Positions 1 to 14,500 of a stretch of DNA of 64,000 bases are shown here, piece by piece; positions within the stretch are counted from its first letter, which is position 1; every line of letters begins with the position of its first letter. The position numbers and the translations under genes were made by a program. The notes beneath the pieces were generated by a model, which saw only the letters and a list, made by a program, of their open reading frames with translations, made no database searches and was not told where the DNA came from. Where the stretch lies: NCBI GenBank assembly GCA_023055505.1, contig JALIRH010000007.1, positions 16,970,273-17,034,272 of the forward strand. Reading direction: 5' to 3'. The DNA comes from Callipepla californica brunnescens (Eukaryota; Chordata; Aves; Galliformes; Odontophoridae).

Positions 1-3000
1 GGAACCTTTCTGCACAGTGCAGATTTATGTTTTTCTTTGTTGAAAGTTTTGGAAGAATGTTTAATGCCACGTGCATAGCAGTGTGCTGCAGTGTAGTGGA
101 GAAGCCTGCCGTTGCACCACATGAGTTAGATTTATACACCAGGTTCTGTGAAGAACTGCTAATGGGACTCCCACAAGAGCAGTGCTGAAAACAAGTGTGC
201 TGCAAGCCTGAGAGCATCTTCTTGGTGACCAGAACTGGAAGATGGTCGTAACTGTTCTGCTTATATTTCCATGGGTTTTCGAGCACCTTCCTGAGTTCAG
301 GAAGGAAAAGGTTACGCCAGCCAGTATACTCTGTTAGATTATTTCTTTTTAATTATTAGACTTGTACTCAAGGGACTACACACACATAGAAGATGAGATT
401 TAAGGGATACTGAAAAATTGTCAGTTGGGATTTCCAGGAGATGCACTCAGGTTCGCAGGATTTTTGAGGAGAGGGACTCTGAAGGTTTGATGTGGGGTCT
501 GCTTTCCTTTAGGAATGCCAAACCATGACCCTGGGAGGCCCCGATCAGCACCGCAGTGGGGAACAAAGCAGAGCTTGGATGCTGCCTGGCCACGCTGCTG
601 TATCTCAGACCTCCACTAGGGAGAACTGTGGTTGTATGAATACTGGGAGGAGAAATCAGTTCACCTTCCACTGTTGTTTCTCGTTGCTGTTGTTGTTATG
701 AATGAATGAGTGGCCAGTTGCTGCGGCAGCTGTCTGCAGCTCGGGGAAGAGGTACAGAAAGAATGTGTGCAGGTATCCTTGTGCAAAAGCCAACGAATGC
801 GGCATTGCAGACCCTTACCAGCAGAGCAGGAGCCACCAGTTCTCTGTGCTTCTCACCCAGGTCTTGAGTAGTGCCCTGGGGCTCACCCTGCTCATGTTCC
901 CCCAGCCCTTCCTTGATACTTTCCCGGTACAGTGTCAGTAACTGACATCTGCACGTGTCACCAAGGGAGAGTTGTGTTATTTCCCCATCTGGGTCTGGTG
1001 GACTCATATTACTCTAATGAAGAGCTCTTTCCCACCACCCAGGAACGTTAGTGAGCATTCACCTTGCCAACGGGATATACATCCCTTTAACCCAGCACTA
1101 CCAGAGAGTGCTGCATTATTGGGGCATCTTTTGGAGCATTTGTTTGTGATCCTTCACCCCTTCCGTCCCCTCGGGAGCAGCTTTCCCAGCTGTGGAGGAG
1201 GAAGTGGTCTTCTCTGTCTCCGTGGGGAATGGAAGCCAGGCAGAGTTCAGGGGGAAAGAAAGTAGTAACGGCTAAATTTGGAAGACTGGTGTGAAAAGTA
1301 AGGCCAGTTAAATACATTTTTGTCCTTGAAAACTGAGGAGGAGGAAGGAAGATGCCTGAATGCAGCCTTTTTACTGAGCCTTAGAGGCGTAACAACAAGT
1401 CTTCTGCAGGGCAGGGCTTGTTCCAGAAAAGCTGAATGACAGAGATCTGACTCCTTCCAGTTACGAGAAGCTGTCAACTGTTCATTCTTAGCCACGCTGA
1501 AGTAGGAAGGAATGTAGATAATTTGGCATGGAATCCTATATATGCCGGTATGAGATTCAGTCAAAACTTTTAACTTGGACCAGTTGCTTCTTCTCAGCAT
1601 TTTCATGTTCATTGTTCTCATCTCTATCTGTGCTGACGATATGGAGCAGCGTGCTTGCATTCATCACGCATTTATCCTGCAGAAAGAAGTACTGATGCTT
1701 AGTCTGGGATTTCCTGCTTGCATTACAGCTGAGTGTATATAATATTTGACATAAAATAGCAAATAAATGCTCAGTATATTTGAAGTACAAATTAGAGCTT
1801 TCCCTTTTTGGAAAGACGATACTCGCTCTACAGAGCTCACCTTATAAGAAGAGCTGAAATGTATATTTTGTCAAAACTAAACATGTAGAACGTTTCGCCA
1901 GATGTGCTTTAGGCAGTTTCCTTTCCTGGGAAACAGCAAATTCCCTTACTCAGCCAATCCTGGTTTTATTCCGTACAGCGCACGGCTAAGCTGCTTGGAG
2001 GGAAGTGCCTGGCCACCACTAACATTATCTTTCCAATCATCATTTACTTACAGCTGCGCAGCTTCTGTTTGACAGGCAAACATGGAGACCTGGTGAGACC
2101 TCCGAAAGGAAAGGAAGTATTCGGTTTTTTGGAGGAAACATAGGAAAACGTTTACTTTAGTCTCTATCTGCAGACTTTGCCACCTAAAACACCTCAAGTG
2201 TTGGTTTAGCAGATAAGCAAGTTTTCGTTTCAGCAATTTTCATGTTTCGACACGGGAAAAATAGTAACAAAACATGGGCAAAATGAAGGCACAGCAACGA
2301 GAACGAGTACTCTTTGGTGTCCCATACAGGGATGCTTTATCTGCAGATGAAACTGAAAACTGTAGCGTGTGAAAGTGGACCTGCAAAATCAGGTCTGAGA
2401 TGAAACATTTTCTGCAGCTTGGAATAAATTAATGAAGTATTTCATATATTCCTGGTTTTTACATTCCTCACATTCTGACACTTAATATTAAACCCTCACC
2501 TTTGGTTCCTGGTACTTTAATGTTAGTTTATGGTAGTTCCATTTGCTGGCTTCAAAATATTTTCTTTCACTGGGAGTATTTTAACATATTTCTCAGGAAC
2601 AAATGTCAACAAGGATAAGACTTTTGAACTCGTAAGTTAAAAAACAGGGAACAGGATCTTGAACCCTAGTAGAATTTTAGTCTGCTAAAAATCTTATCTG
2701 TTTTGAGATCTTAAACTCTTTGAAAGAGAGAAGTGCCAGATTATTATGTTTTCCACGAAGCCAAAACAAATTGCTTTCATCAAGACCCATAATTCAGTTC
2801 TGTAGTACTTCTAAAATTAATGGCCATATCTTACTGATCTTTCCTCCTCTCCCCGCCTCTTGCCTATGTTCCCTTCAGCTCCATCAGAACTTCTGCACTA
2901 CTCTCTCGTTACATCTTTAACAAAATCTCAGGATTCCACTCACTTTTGCAGCTGCCGCTTATTTCTATTCGTACCCCACATCCCTCGTAACATCTTGTGA

Positions 3001-6000
3001 ATTCACAGTCGTCTCTACGTTCTGCCTCCAGTGTTTCTTCACGTCTCCTCTGAGTGCTCTTCCTTATAAAGGGATGTCATTTACTTGCTAGTTCTCACAT
3101 TGTACTTTTACTGAAGGGACGAGAGGTCAATAATCCTACCACTGCAAAGTTCAGCTGTCACCCTGTCTCGGTGACTCAGTCTGCTTGTTCCCATCTGGCC
3201 TTGTAACATCCAATCCATCATTTCAGTACACGATATTTTTCCTAGATGACACATCACAAACTGAAGCATAAAGTGGACAAAAGTAGACTTTAGTTTTTTC
3301 CCTTGGAATTGCTTATTTGCAACCTACATGTTCTCTTTTGCAGCCGATACTGCCAACATCCTTTCTTTAAACCTACAATCTGCAAGCTGATATCCCTTTG
3401 TTACTTAGGTATTATTATTACTCTTTAATTAGTTTCATACCGATTATCAACCTAAAGATAATCCAGAAGTGAAGCGGGACATACAGATATCTGTGCATCT
3501 CTAATCCGTGCAGACAGCGAAGGAGATTTTCACAACGCGTTTCGGAAGTTCTTTTTCGTAGCACAGATGGTAGTTTTTCTTACTGAGAGCATTTTTTAGT
3601 AATGACTGTTATTTTAATCTTGAAGAGATGAATCACCCACATAGAGGAGTAGGAAGTGAGTCCCATGATTATGACAAATAGTTGCGATACGTCCTTCCTC
3701 CTTAACATTTTTATATTGTTTGCCTGGGGTGCCCTGAAGGCTTTGTTCATTCTCTTCAGTTACGCGATGACAGCGAATTGTAGCTGGTAACAAGTGTAAT
3801 TACATCTTGAAGTCAAACAGCGTGAGTACGAAGGGAACGCTCACGTTAAGGACCGCACAATTGCACTGCTGAATATCTCTGACAGCCAAAAGTGCCGTGC
3901 CTCGTCTCTGCCCCATACTGGGGAAAGTGTAATGCGGCACTGGTTTAAACAGGTTGCCATGGGTTTGAAACCGAATGAAACAACCTCCATGCTAGTGTGT
4001 AGAAACCGCTTCTAGCGAGCCCTCTAAAATCCATAACCGCTTCTGCAGCACCACGTGTATTTGCTCTTCATTGTGAAATTATACGTGAGAAGATGAACAG
4101 AGATGTTCTCGCCCTCTTTGCTCAGATGCAGTTTATATGCTCCTTTGAAAGCTGACTCGAAAGCTCGAATCCTTATGAAGGCTTTCACTTCCTTTGTGCT
4201 ATGCGAGTGTTGGGTAATGCTGATGTGAAAAGGCTCTGAAAGAATCCAGAAGGCTTTTGGAAAATGAGAAACCGGCCCTACCGACGTCTCAAAGAAAAAT
4301 GTATATGCAGTTTGTTTAAAGGAATGCACTCTAAAAGTGTCTAGGCAGCTGATGGTAATCTGGCCTTCCAAATGCCCCCAGTCCATGTGACTGAAACCCT
4401 TCCCCTGTAACGAATCCTTCAGGTTAGCGGAAGGTTCCCACCTCTGCCAGCAGCACACTCCTGTGATAATAACAGCGTGTCATGCTTCCAGAGAGCACGT
4501 TCAAGTTAAGATTCTGAGCTCAAAGATAAACTGATGTCAAAGAGAGAATGAAAAGGAAGTGAGAAACTGTATAAGAGGAATAAACAAAGCTTTCACAGAC
4601 AGAGAGGACATTTATGGCAACAGTAAGGTACCTAGTTCCTGACATCTGTTTCCCTCAAGAAAAAAATACAGTACATATGCTAACCTTTTTATGGAGAGTG
4701 CACAAAAATATTTGCAGCATATTTTCATATATTCATATTTGTTGAACTGTATCGGGATGTGTAACACGAAGAGGGCAGAGGAACTGAAAACTGTTTTTGA
4801 ACTCCATAAAGATAAAACTTTGCTTTTTTCAATGCTAATAAGCATAGTCCAGTAGTAGCTCTCCAAAGCAGTGCCTTGCCTCTTGCTGATTCTACAACAC
4901 AGACTGGGGGTTCTTTTTATCACCCATCTCCGCTGCACAAGGAGAGGAAGAGACCAGAAGTGTGCTATTGACTTATTTCATTTTTCATTTTTGCCCCGGA
5001 TACTGAGGCATCCCAACTTGTGATGGGACAGAACAAAGATTACTGCACACTGATACAAAGAGTAGGTTCCCTTTGAGATTGGGCAGCTTGCCTCCTTATG
5101 GCCACCTAGTGAAACTCCTCCTCCTGGTATTAACAGTCGTACCTCACTGGCTGGGTAACAGTCTGCACTTTATCTCTGCAAATAAATCATGTGCTGGAAA
5201 GATAATCCTCCATCTCCAGTGGAATGTGTACAGAAGATCAAATCTCTTTTGAGTATTCCATTTTATCGCAGTACAAACTAATTAGGAAGTCCTTTTACTT
5301 CACTTTATCTAAATCCAGATTATTATTGAGTAGTTCCACTACACAGAGGAAATTCAGAACTCTGAGAAATCTTTATTTTGTCCCTGATGTTCTATCTTTG
5401 TAGAGATGCACATGAATAAATCCAGCAGCAGTCACTGGAGTCAGCTGTTGTTTGACTGATTTCTGCCTTCCTTTGCCTGCTCCCTTTTCAAGTATCATTT
5501 CTCAGAGTGGAAGTGCGTACATTAAATTGAAAATATTTACTAGATAATGGCATGACAATTAGAATATCTCATCTCAGCCACCTCAGAATATTTTCTTTTT
5601 CTATCAGTGAATTCTTGAGGAAGATGTCAGGGTGGGAATCTTTGATTAAATTTAAACATCAGGTCACCCAAGGCTTGCTTGCAGTCAGAGAGATTTCTCT
5701 CTTCTGATCAGAAGGGGACTCTTGAGTAACAAGCTCAGATGGAAGCACCTGAGGTTAGCTGGAATGAATGTGATGTGCAGTTTGCTAGAAATTACAGGAG
5801 TGACCTCATGCTGATTAGAAAAGCCTCGTTGCTGCAGGCTGCCTGGGAAAGACGAGAGGCTTTTACAAACCATTCTTCTATAAATGGTGATGAGAAATGA
5901 GTTTTAAGTCACCCGATTTCTTGTATTTATTGCTAAAATTTCCACTTTCACTTACTGAAGAATTGATGGCTGCTCCAGTTCTGAGATGTGTCCCCATTGT

Positions 6001-6130
6001 CTAAACATTTTCTTATAACTTTCAGACTATTGTATCTCAGCTTTATTATTTTGATTCTCATGTCTTTCAGCAGTGGATTCATTGGGGCTACAAACTGATT
6101 AGACACCAGTCCACTGGGAAACTGGGTCTG
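1..6130 (+). other. MCPH1 long intron, left part: no gene seen
   Basis: This is single-copy-looking intronic DNA upstream of the last-but-one MCPH1 exon. I read ORFs on both strands and found no recognisable protein; in particular none resembles an angiopoietin N-terminus or fibrinogen domain. CpG is fairly frequent for intergenic-type bird DNA: about 22 CpG in 3481-4020. No CR1 copy, tRNA or clear microsatellite was recognised. It could hold distal regulatory DNA of ANGPT2, which in mammals is nested antisense in this intron, but nothing in the sequence proves that. Confidence 0.6.
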
Positions 6131-6294
6131 AATGGGAACAGGCTGCCCAGGGAGGTGCTGGAGTCACTGTCCCTGGAGGGGTTCAATGGACATGCAGATG
6201 TGGCACGTGGTTAGTGGGCACGGCGGGGATGGGTTGATGGCTGAACTAGGTAATCTTAATGGTCTTTCCAACCTTAATTTTTCTATGATTCTCA
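6131..6294 (+). mobile_element. CR1 LINE fragment, 3' end
   Basis: This is the 3' end of a CR1 non-LTR retrotransposon in + orientation. It starts at the typical 'gggaacaggctgcccaggga' segment, runs through 'ccctggaggggttcaatgga', and ends in a decayed 3' tail 'ttctatgattct'. It is 5'-truncated, as nearly all CR1 copies are, and has no coding capacity. Confidence 0.9.
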
Positions 6295-8069
6295 CTACGT
6301 TATTCATCCTGAAAAGATCATCCCTTCCCATTTTTCAAGTTTAAGACCATCACACCTTTGGTAAATGTCAGCTGCAATGTATGAATGGTGCCTTTTCTGA
6401 AACCCCCTTGCAAAGATGAAGGATGGCAAGCAAAGGAAGGAGTTTTCAGCCAGCTGTGCGTTACTGCAGGCACAACTTCAGTGGGCAGGGAGAAAGTTAG
6501 GAGTTACGGCTTACGCTTCATTTTAATTTCATACCGAGTGCAAATAAATATTTTCAGAGGCAAAGATCTATTAGTCTGTAGAAAAGCCTCTCATGAGGAG
6601 CCGTGGAATCCCCGTTGTGTGAGTAATTTAATATACATGGGCAAAGCGCTGAAATATGTAAAGGAAAATCCTGAGCTGGCAGCAATAAGAATTAGGTGAC
6701 CTAATAAGCTTTTTCATCTCTAATTTTAAACCCCATCACTTTCCTGAAAGAAAGAAAAATATTTATGTTGGACCTCTATGTGAAAAGTGCTTATAGAAAA
6801 AAATCATCCCTCTCCAGATGACAAAAGCGTAATTAATACATTTGAAATAATTCTTGCGTTTTCTCAGAGTCGTGAAATTAAGACCATCAGCCACGAGATA
6901 ATATTAATGCCCACAAACTGATAAGCTCAGTTAGTGCACTGTTGCCAGCAGCAGTTTTAATACTGGCAATTACAGTGGTTTTACATTTCACTGCAACAGT
7001 GAAACAATTGCATTTTATATATTACTGTTAATTCTAGTGGTGACATTTAAAAGAATACAGTTAATCCTAGTACCAAAATCATGTTTCAGACTGTTTCACA
7101 GACAGATTTTGCCCACGATAGAAGCCGTGCTTTGCTAATAGAAATTTACGACCAAACGATTCTCAGATATGGAATGCTTTATTGCTACTTCTGCTTTCAG
7201 ACTTTTTTAAATAGTTCCTTTTTAAATGATGTAAAAAAATGTACTCCGTAGGGCTTATCAACATAACAATCTGTGAAGCTGGGGTCAGACTGCTGATCGC
7301 TTTTAACTAACTCGAAACAGATTCTTTCCCGACTTTTAAAACCTCTATTTTAACTGTATTTGATGCAGGCTCCCCCGAATTCAGATATTTCCCTCATCGG
7401 TCCCGCAGTACAGTGGAGGAAAAACCACACTCACCCACTTCTTACCTAAGTTTACTGATGCACAGTTTTAGTTTGTTGTTCGTGCAATAAACAGAACTGG
7501 CACGTCCTTGTGAGACAGACGTTTCAATAAACACAGAGCCCGAGGGCTGAGAAGAAGGTGATGCTTTAAGGGCAAACTGTGGGCCTCTAATTTAGAAGGC
7601 CTTTCTAGTAGCAGTGAGAAGCTTTTCCTGAGGTGTGCAGTGAGCACTGTGGTCAGGAGCTGCTGACGGAGGCAGAATGTGGGTCTGCTCTCCATTACTG
7701 TAATTTGCAGATACCCTGTGTCTGCAGACAGAGGATGGCCCAAGGCTTTTAAAGCTGTTAATGACATGAGCGGTGGCCAGGAACTATGTTTATTTGAAAC
7801 ATAAGTGTATTTTAGAAGTAACCTAGAATGTGTGAATCCTCAACTCATCCATTTTTCAATGTTAATGAATTCATTAATAGTTCATTCAGCAAATCCCCCA
7901 TCTTTGCTGGCTGTTCCGTGCCAGAATGAGGCATCTATTTCCAGGAAATCACACAGCAGAGGGTGTGATCCATATTAGAGCTGGGGGAATGAAACTATCA
8001 AAATGAATAGAAGACGAGCAGAAATTAAGATATTCGGGATCAGATATAAGGGAGAAATCTTTCTTATCT
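6295..8069. other. Intronic stretch with AT-rich candidate noncoding element
   Basis: No gene was seen. Between about 6530 and 7140 the sequence is AT-rich and non-repetitive. It has several TAAT/ATTA cores and a perfect short palindrome at 6691-6705 (ATTAGGT-G-ACCTAAT). This is the texture of many conserved noncoding elements, but conservation cannot be judged from one sequence. Confidence 0.35.
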
Positions 8070-8565
8070 TAGAATCAAAGAGTTGTTTGAGTTGGAAGGG
8101 ACCCTTAAAGCTCATCAAGGGCAGCTCCCCCACAATGAACAGGGACATCTACAGCCAGGTCAGGTTGCTCAGACAAGCCTGACTTGATTGTCTCCAGGGA
8201 TGGGGCATCCACCAGCTCTGTGAGCAACCTGCTCTGGTGCCTCACTGTCCTAATTCAAGAAGTTTTTGTATCCAGTCTATATCTCCCCTCTTTTAGTTTG
8301 AAACCATTTTCCCCTGTCCTGTCGCAAGGGACCTGTTCTTTCTGATAGCCACCTTCGGGCTGCTGTCAGCTCGCCCTGGACCCAATCTTTCTCAGATATT
8401 TCTCTTCCCAAACCCCAGACTTCTCCAGGCTGAACAGCCCCAGCTCTCTCAGCTGTCCTCACAGGGGAGCTGTTCCTCTCTGGGATCATTTCTGTGGATG
8501 AATCCACAAGGTCCATGTCTCTCCTGTACTGAGGACTCCACATCCGGATGCAGTACTGCAGGTGT
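8070..8565 (-). mobile_element. CR1 LINE fragment
   Basis: This CR1 copy lies in minus orientation. On the + strand it opens with the reversed 3' tail ('ttagaatcaaagagttg') and passes through 'ggatggggcatccaccagct', 'tgtcctgtcgcaaggg' and 'caggctgaacagccccag'. It ends in the decayed equivalent of 'cagtactccagg', so it is truncated at the end of ORF2. The minus-strand reading has no intact reverse transcriptase. Confidence 0.92.
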
Positions 8566-11500
8566 TATTGTGTGACAGAGATACAGGTCAGAGAGCAGAG
8601 CCAGAGCAATAATGTAAATTCCACTGAAATTCTCACTGAAAGAGATGCAAATTTAAAACTGATGTTGTACAAACCAACAATATTTTAGATATCTAACTTC
8701 GAGTGTTTTTCTTTGCATCTATACATATATCTGATGCACATCAGCTCTTCCTTTTTTGACATTTATTGTACCTAATGAGAAGCCAGTCCTCTCAGTACAG
8801 CTACATCCAAACTCCGTACCTCTGAAACTTCAGATTGAAGCGAAATTGGCTGCCCAAGAAGTGAAGCTACTACATCTGCCATGAGCTCACTTTAAATACT
8901 ATTCAAGGAACATTTTATCAGGCCACCGCTTTCTGCAAGCTGTGTGCTGCTGCTCTGTGTTGCTGTAAGTCTGCCTGCACTGTATCCGTGGAACTCAGAA
9001 TAATCCCTACTCATGTTTGTTTCTCTGCTATAGACGAGAAAGAAGAGAGCTTTCATATGTTCAGGATGAGAATTCAAATTACTATTTTTAATTTAATAAA
9101 GACAGATTGTTGAGCCTGGCACTAATTTTATCCTTTATTACCAACGAAGACATGAGAACTCACAGTACATCCTGCTTCCATACCAGGGAAGTTGGCTCGA
9201 ACTGGAAGGAGGAAGACATATCATAGTTTTTTGTGGACCGTGTCCTTTAAATGTTACTTTACAAAGACATTCTGAGTCAAAAGGGCAGCTTTATCCAGGC
9301 AATGTTTTTTAACACATATGTAGCATATTCAGAAAGAAAAAAAAAAACAGCTTGGATAAAGCAGTTTTAGAAACCCGTTATGCATCTGACAATTGCTCGG
9401 GAACACACTTTGGGAAAGCTGCCCACCTGCCAGTGTGGTTTTCCTGGCTGCTGTACTTATATGTGAGCACACAGTCGTGTCCTGAAGCAGCTTGCTTGTA
9501 ACACACCAGCTAGGTGCTACAAAGAGCTAGCTCAGTTTTGGATGCATAACTAAACTTCTGTGATAAAAATCAGTGCCTGTAATTCCATGTTCTAGCCCTC
9601 GCTTATGGCACTACGAACTTGCAGATCTCAGTAATAGAATCCTGATGTCTTGCTGCACTTCGGTCACAGAAACTCCTCATTGATTATTTGGCTTGTAATG
9701 TTAGTACATGCCACCAGTTTCCTCTCAGTGTTTGACTGATGTGAGCTAATGTGGAAATGAAAAATGAGTAAATGTGAAAGTTTTGCTAAACAGAGGCCCG
9801 AAGTGTTGACAGGATGGCTGACTCCAGCCCAGAATTTTCTCTGCGTATCTACAGAGAATACGTTTCATAAACAAAACTGCAGGTTTTCTTTTCTTTCCTG
9901 TTTCAAGTGAGACGAGGTGATCCTTAAAGGAGAAGAAACACAAGGATGTGCTTTCTATAAGCTCGTATGAGAAGTAGGTGTAATGACAATGCACCAGAAA
10001 AGTGAGCAAAATCCGGGCTGAGGAAACTGGAATTTATGTGTTAGAAAGAACAGAATTCAACTCAGCGCTCTTTGTTGCCAGTATTCCCTGCTAGAAGGAA
10101 ACTGGGGTTTATCTTGTTTTATTGATACAGCTTGCTGCAGTTGATCACATTCTACTTCTGTGTTATTTTCTGATCAGTGACCTTGCACCTCTAGAAAATC
10201 GAGATTGGAGAAGCTGTGTTATTGCTTAGAAACAAAAGCTTTATTTTGGTCCTTTCTCCATGGTAGCAAAAGCCTGGTTAAGGTTGTGTGCCTTTGTCTG
10301 TTTGTTCTCTTCTGGTGATGTTATACTGCGATTGTGTTTGCCTGTGTGATTCACTGCAAGCTTGCTGGCAGATGGTCACGTACACATTACAATAATGCTC
10401 CATACTAATAATAATCAGCTTTTAGCTTTTTTAGGGTAAACTGATAGTAATATATGTTATCCTAATGCCTAGGATATGGTCGTTTTCAATCACTGCTGTC
10501 TAAATACTTTTATCCTTCAGTAAAGAGTTTATTTATTTGTGCTCAACATTTCATGAATAGAAGTTAATTTACATGTGTGGATGATCGCGACAGACGAAGT
10601 AGTGTTCCACCTTTCTCATAAGAAGAAGGTGAAAGAGTAAGTTTTTGAGGAGAGTTATGTGCTAGAAAACTTCTTGGCTTCTTCATACGAACGATTTTCT
10701 GTTGTTTAAACCACCGGAGCCCCACAGGGGTTATAGGGCTAAAGCTGCAGCAATCCCGCTTTGTCTCACTTGATCCCCACACTTGTTATGGTAGAAGGAA
10801 ATTGTTTATGCGTGTTTTATTGCATAACAACAAATCAGGCTTATGTGCAGTGCTTATCCGTAATGGTCAAAATGCCGTCAGTCCAAAATACTTTCCATTT
10901 ACTTAAGTGGTGAAATTAGAAAGCACTTCTTCTATGTAGAGCAGTTAAATGTGTATATCAATAACATTGCTTTATAAGAGGAAAAACGTGTTGAATTATG
11001 TGCCCTCATCGCTATCATCTGACACAGACACATTTAATCATTCTTATAATGCCAACAGTAATGTATTTCATTGTAGTTGTACATGGAAGCGTTGAAGAAG
11101 CCGCAGTATGGTGGAACTTGGTGGGCACTATTTATAGCTGTCTTTGTGTCTGAAAAGGAACATTTCTCATCTAGCAGTTTTAGTGGAGACAGCTGCTGAG
11201 ATGCGCTTGGTAGTTCTTGTTTATCGTAATGGTAGTACACTATATCCAGGCAGTAAAATTAGTTATAAATCTGAGTCACTCAAAGCACCATGTCATGCAG
11301 TGGCTCCAGCAAAAATGAATCCTAGTAGTTTAGTTAAAGATCCCTTATTTTTAACGAACTCCTTGCTCTGTTTCTTCATTCAGTCCTAAGTAAAAGGGTG
11401 TACTGCTACTCCACTTCAAAAGTCAATGACTCTGAAGCACGTGACAGTGTAGGATCATGGCCTACAGACCTGAAAAGGTATTTAGTTCTGAAAGAAATCC

Positions 11501-14500
11501 AGCAATGGTGTGGCAAAGAAAGTCTTCTTCATCTCCTGAGAGCAGTAGAAAAACTAGCTGATAGTGCTTCTCTTTTCAGACTCTTAAAAACATATCTTAA
11601 GGTGTGGTCTTAAATGCTGTGTTCTGTCCTGCAAAAACTGAGATTAGAATAATACTCAGCTAAGAAAGTACTTTATGAATCCCCATCAAATTCTGTCCCA
11701 TTAATCTTAGTTTCAAGGATATAAAAGTCATAATAGGCTCCTTTGATTCCTAACTTTCATACCTTCGCTTCAACCACATGAAAAAAAATGCATCTGTTTT
11801 AGAATTTACTCATAAGTAAATTCCATCTGCAGAAGATTTATTTTGCATTGTTTTTGATTTACTGGGGTTATGTGTGTATGTATGTATATATAGACATACT
11901 TCTGTTCCTGTTCTTACTGTTCAGTGATTTATTACATGTTGATGAAATTCTCTTGTAGGCCTTGGAGGCTTTTCCAAAGACAAGAAGTTCTACTGTCATG
12001 TTTTTCTTACGATGATTTATGTCTTGGATATTGGAAGTTATTTATCAGAACTATTTAAAAGATCATCTCAATTCACGGTTCTTTAAAATGCTGCTATTTA
12101 ATAATTGCCTGAAGAAGTTCCCAGAGGCTGTAATCAAAAACAAAAAGGGCCTCACAAGTAGAAAGGTAGAATTTGTTCATTGTTTTGTACTGGACGTAAA
12201 ACAAGACTCTGCGTCCTAATGCATTATACACATCCAAAACAAAAGACAGCATCTGCCCCAAGAACCTTTTGATCTCAGGAAGAATATTTCCATCCTTTTT
12301 TTTCTGACCTGTCTGGAAGGTCATGCTTTTTCCATATTCCGTTCTGTGGCCCCGAAGCATTATTGACTTCATCTCGAGTGGAAGACTGGCAGCAGTAGAC
12401 ACAAGGCACTTCTACCTGTGGAACTGATTCCAGGCTGACCTTCGATAGGCTTTGCTGCACGGCATGACTATTTTTAAAGCTACTGTAAAGGGAGACATTT
12501 TAGGGGAGTATGCCTGCCTGAGGGAGGGGATTTTAATAGGTCGTCTGAAAGGGGCTGAATTTTGTTGGCTGATTTAAGAGAATCTGTTAATTAGTACCTT
12601 TTAAAGTAATACATTTTGGAGAATCCAGGGGAAACGCGTAAAATTTTTAGTTAATGCCAACTTCCTGTAATCAAAGGAAATAAACATTTAAGAGTCAATT
12701 TAAGAGGTACCTTGCAAGCATGTCAGAACAGGAAAAAAATTAGAAGGCTGCCAACTAGTTTTGCCTAACCTCAGACATTCCTATGTGATGGGAGATCATT
12801 TTCAAGTGCCTGAAAGAACTGCAGTTTCAACACAAAGCAAGGTCAAGCACTTCAGATTTTACTGAGGAGTAGTCTTGAATTTTGGGTTTAGTCCAACATG
12901 AAGGAGGTAAACAACCGTCTGTATGTTGATTAAAAAAGGTTTTGTGCTAAACTTTGTCATTTGAAATTATATGGTTAGGTCAGTTGTGGTTTAGAAGAAA
13001 AAAATGAAGGAATGGCATAAACTAAAGTGCTGTTTGTCCTGTTCCACCGAGTTTTCAGTGTGACTCAGCATAAGCTTATAAAACAAAATGTGCTTTCTTA
13101 AAGCAGTGCAGTTCTGGGCCAATTCTCTTATCAGAAGTCTTTATCACCTTCTGCTGTGTTCAATCATTTATGGGGCATGCTATTTCTAACGCACTCTGTA
13201 TTTGTCACACAGCCCTGCTGTTGCTCTGGCTGCGTTTGCCTGGCAGTTTACCTGATTCATTAGTAAAAAAAAGCAGTGCTCTTCATGAAGATATAGAGTG
13301 CACATAAACACCTTTTAGGAATAGTTCATTTACTTATCCAAAATGGAATGAGTTTAATTATACATCTTTTGGTATCATGCCTTTTTTTAAATTTGAGCTT
13401 CCGTCTTGTTGAGTCAGCACTTCCAGTTCTGAGGTTAAATAAATTTAGAAAAGAAACCGCAGATATTGTATTATGTAGGCTGTGCTGTACTCAACCAGAC
13501 AATTACGTTGCGTTTACAGGTCTGCTGTTTAATTTTTTGTGGAAGCTGTCCTTCTCGTGGCAACCACAAGTCGAGAGAGGTCTTTGATCTGTAATCTAAA
13601 CTTGAGCAAAAAGTGGTAATTGAGGAAAGAGAGCACTGTAAAGGATTTTTATAGCTCTGATCTTAATCATGCTGAGGTAAACAAAGGGTCTTGTCTCACT
13701 GGAAAAAAAATCTAAGTATACGCCCAAAGATCTATCAAGTTGTGGTAACAGGTGAGATGGGCCATACAGAATGGCATATTTCAAGTTTTCTAGTGTTCTG
13801 AACATGTTTTTCAGTCACTTCACACAGATGGCGTTACGTTTGTATGGCGTTAGGGGAACCGGCTGTTACCTGCAATAGTTTTGGTAACACACTTTTAGTG
13901 GAAACCCTGTTAAGCGAGTTTCATTTCAGACAACTGCATGCCATAGTTAAGTGTACTTGAAAAGCCAAATTAAACTGAATGAAAGAAGCACCCAGTAAGG
14001 ATGTTCCCTTGAGCACTCATTCCTACCATGATGAATGTTGCTTGTTTTTCTCTTCTCTTTAATTAGAATGTTTCTACATTTGCCAAAGAAAATGTTGGAA
14101 TGCAGACAAAAACTGAAATTATAGGAACACAGCTTGATGTAATAGCTTATTTGTAAAGGAAACACAACTTGTTTGGTATTTTATTGAAACGGGAAGTTCA
14201 AAACCTCAGTACACACAAGTACAACAAATTCTCAGGTGCTCGTTGAGTCATCTGTTGTTGGAAGTAGTCTCATAGAAGGCTTCCCCTTGATTTAGTTTTA
14301 ATCTTCAATTAACAAAAGGAAGGAAATTACATACAGATTTAGTTTTAGATTATGTGCAAAGCTCTGTGACTTTTTAGCTGTCACTCTGATACGCATGCTT
14401 TGTGAGTATAACATTGACACAACCAGAGTGCCTGAGTGAATGTATTCAGCTTTTCATGTGCATAAGGAACCTACTGTATTTAATTTATGAAAAAATGTAG

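Noticed and set aside
4024..4458. 144-codon minus-strand ORF, checked as a possible ANGPT2 or other nested gene
   Set aside because: It lacks a signal peptide, coiled-coil pattern or fibrinogen-like motifs and resembles no protein I know.
5095..5115. Possible CTCF-like 'gccacctagtg'
   Set aside because: It matches only part of the consensus and lacks the GGGGGC half; weak next to the site at 37128.
9280..9365. GCTTTATCCA/TGGATAAAGC inverted pair as a microRNA-like hairpin
   Set aside because: There is only 10 bp of perfect pairing with a loop of about 55 nt, too weak for a microRNA precursor.
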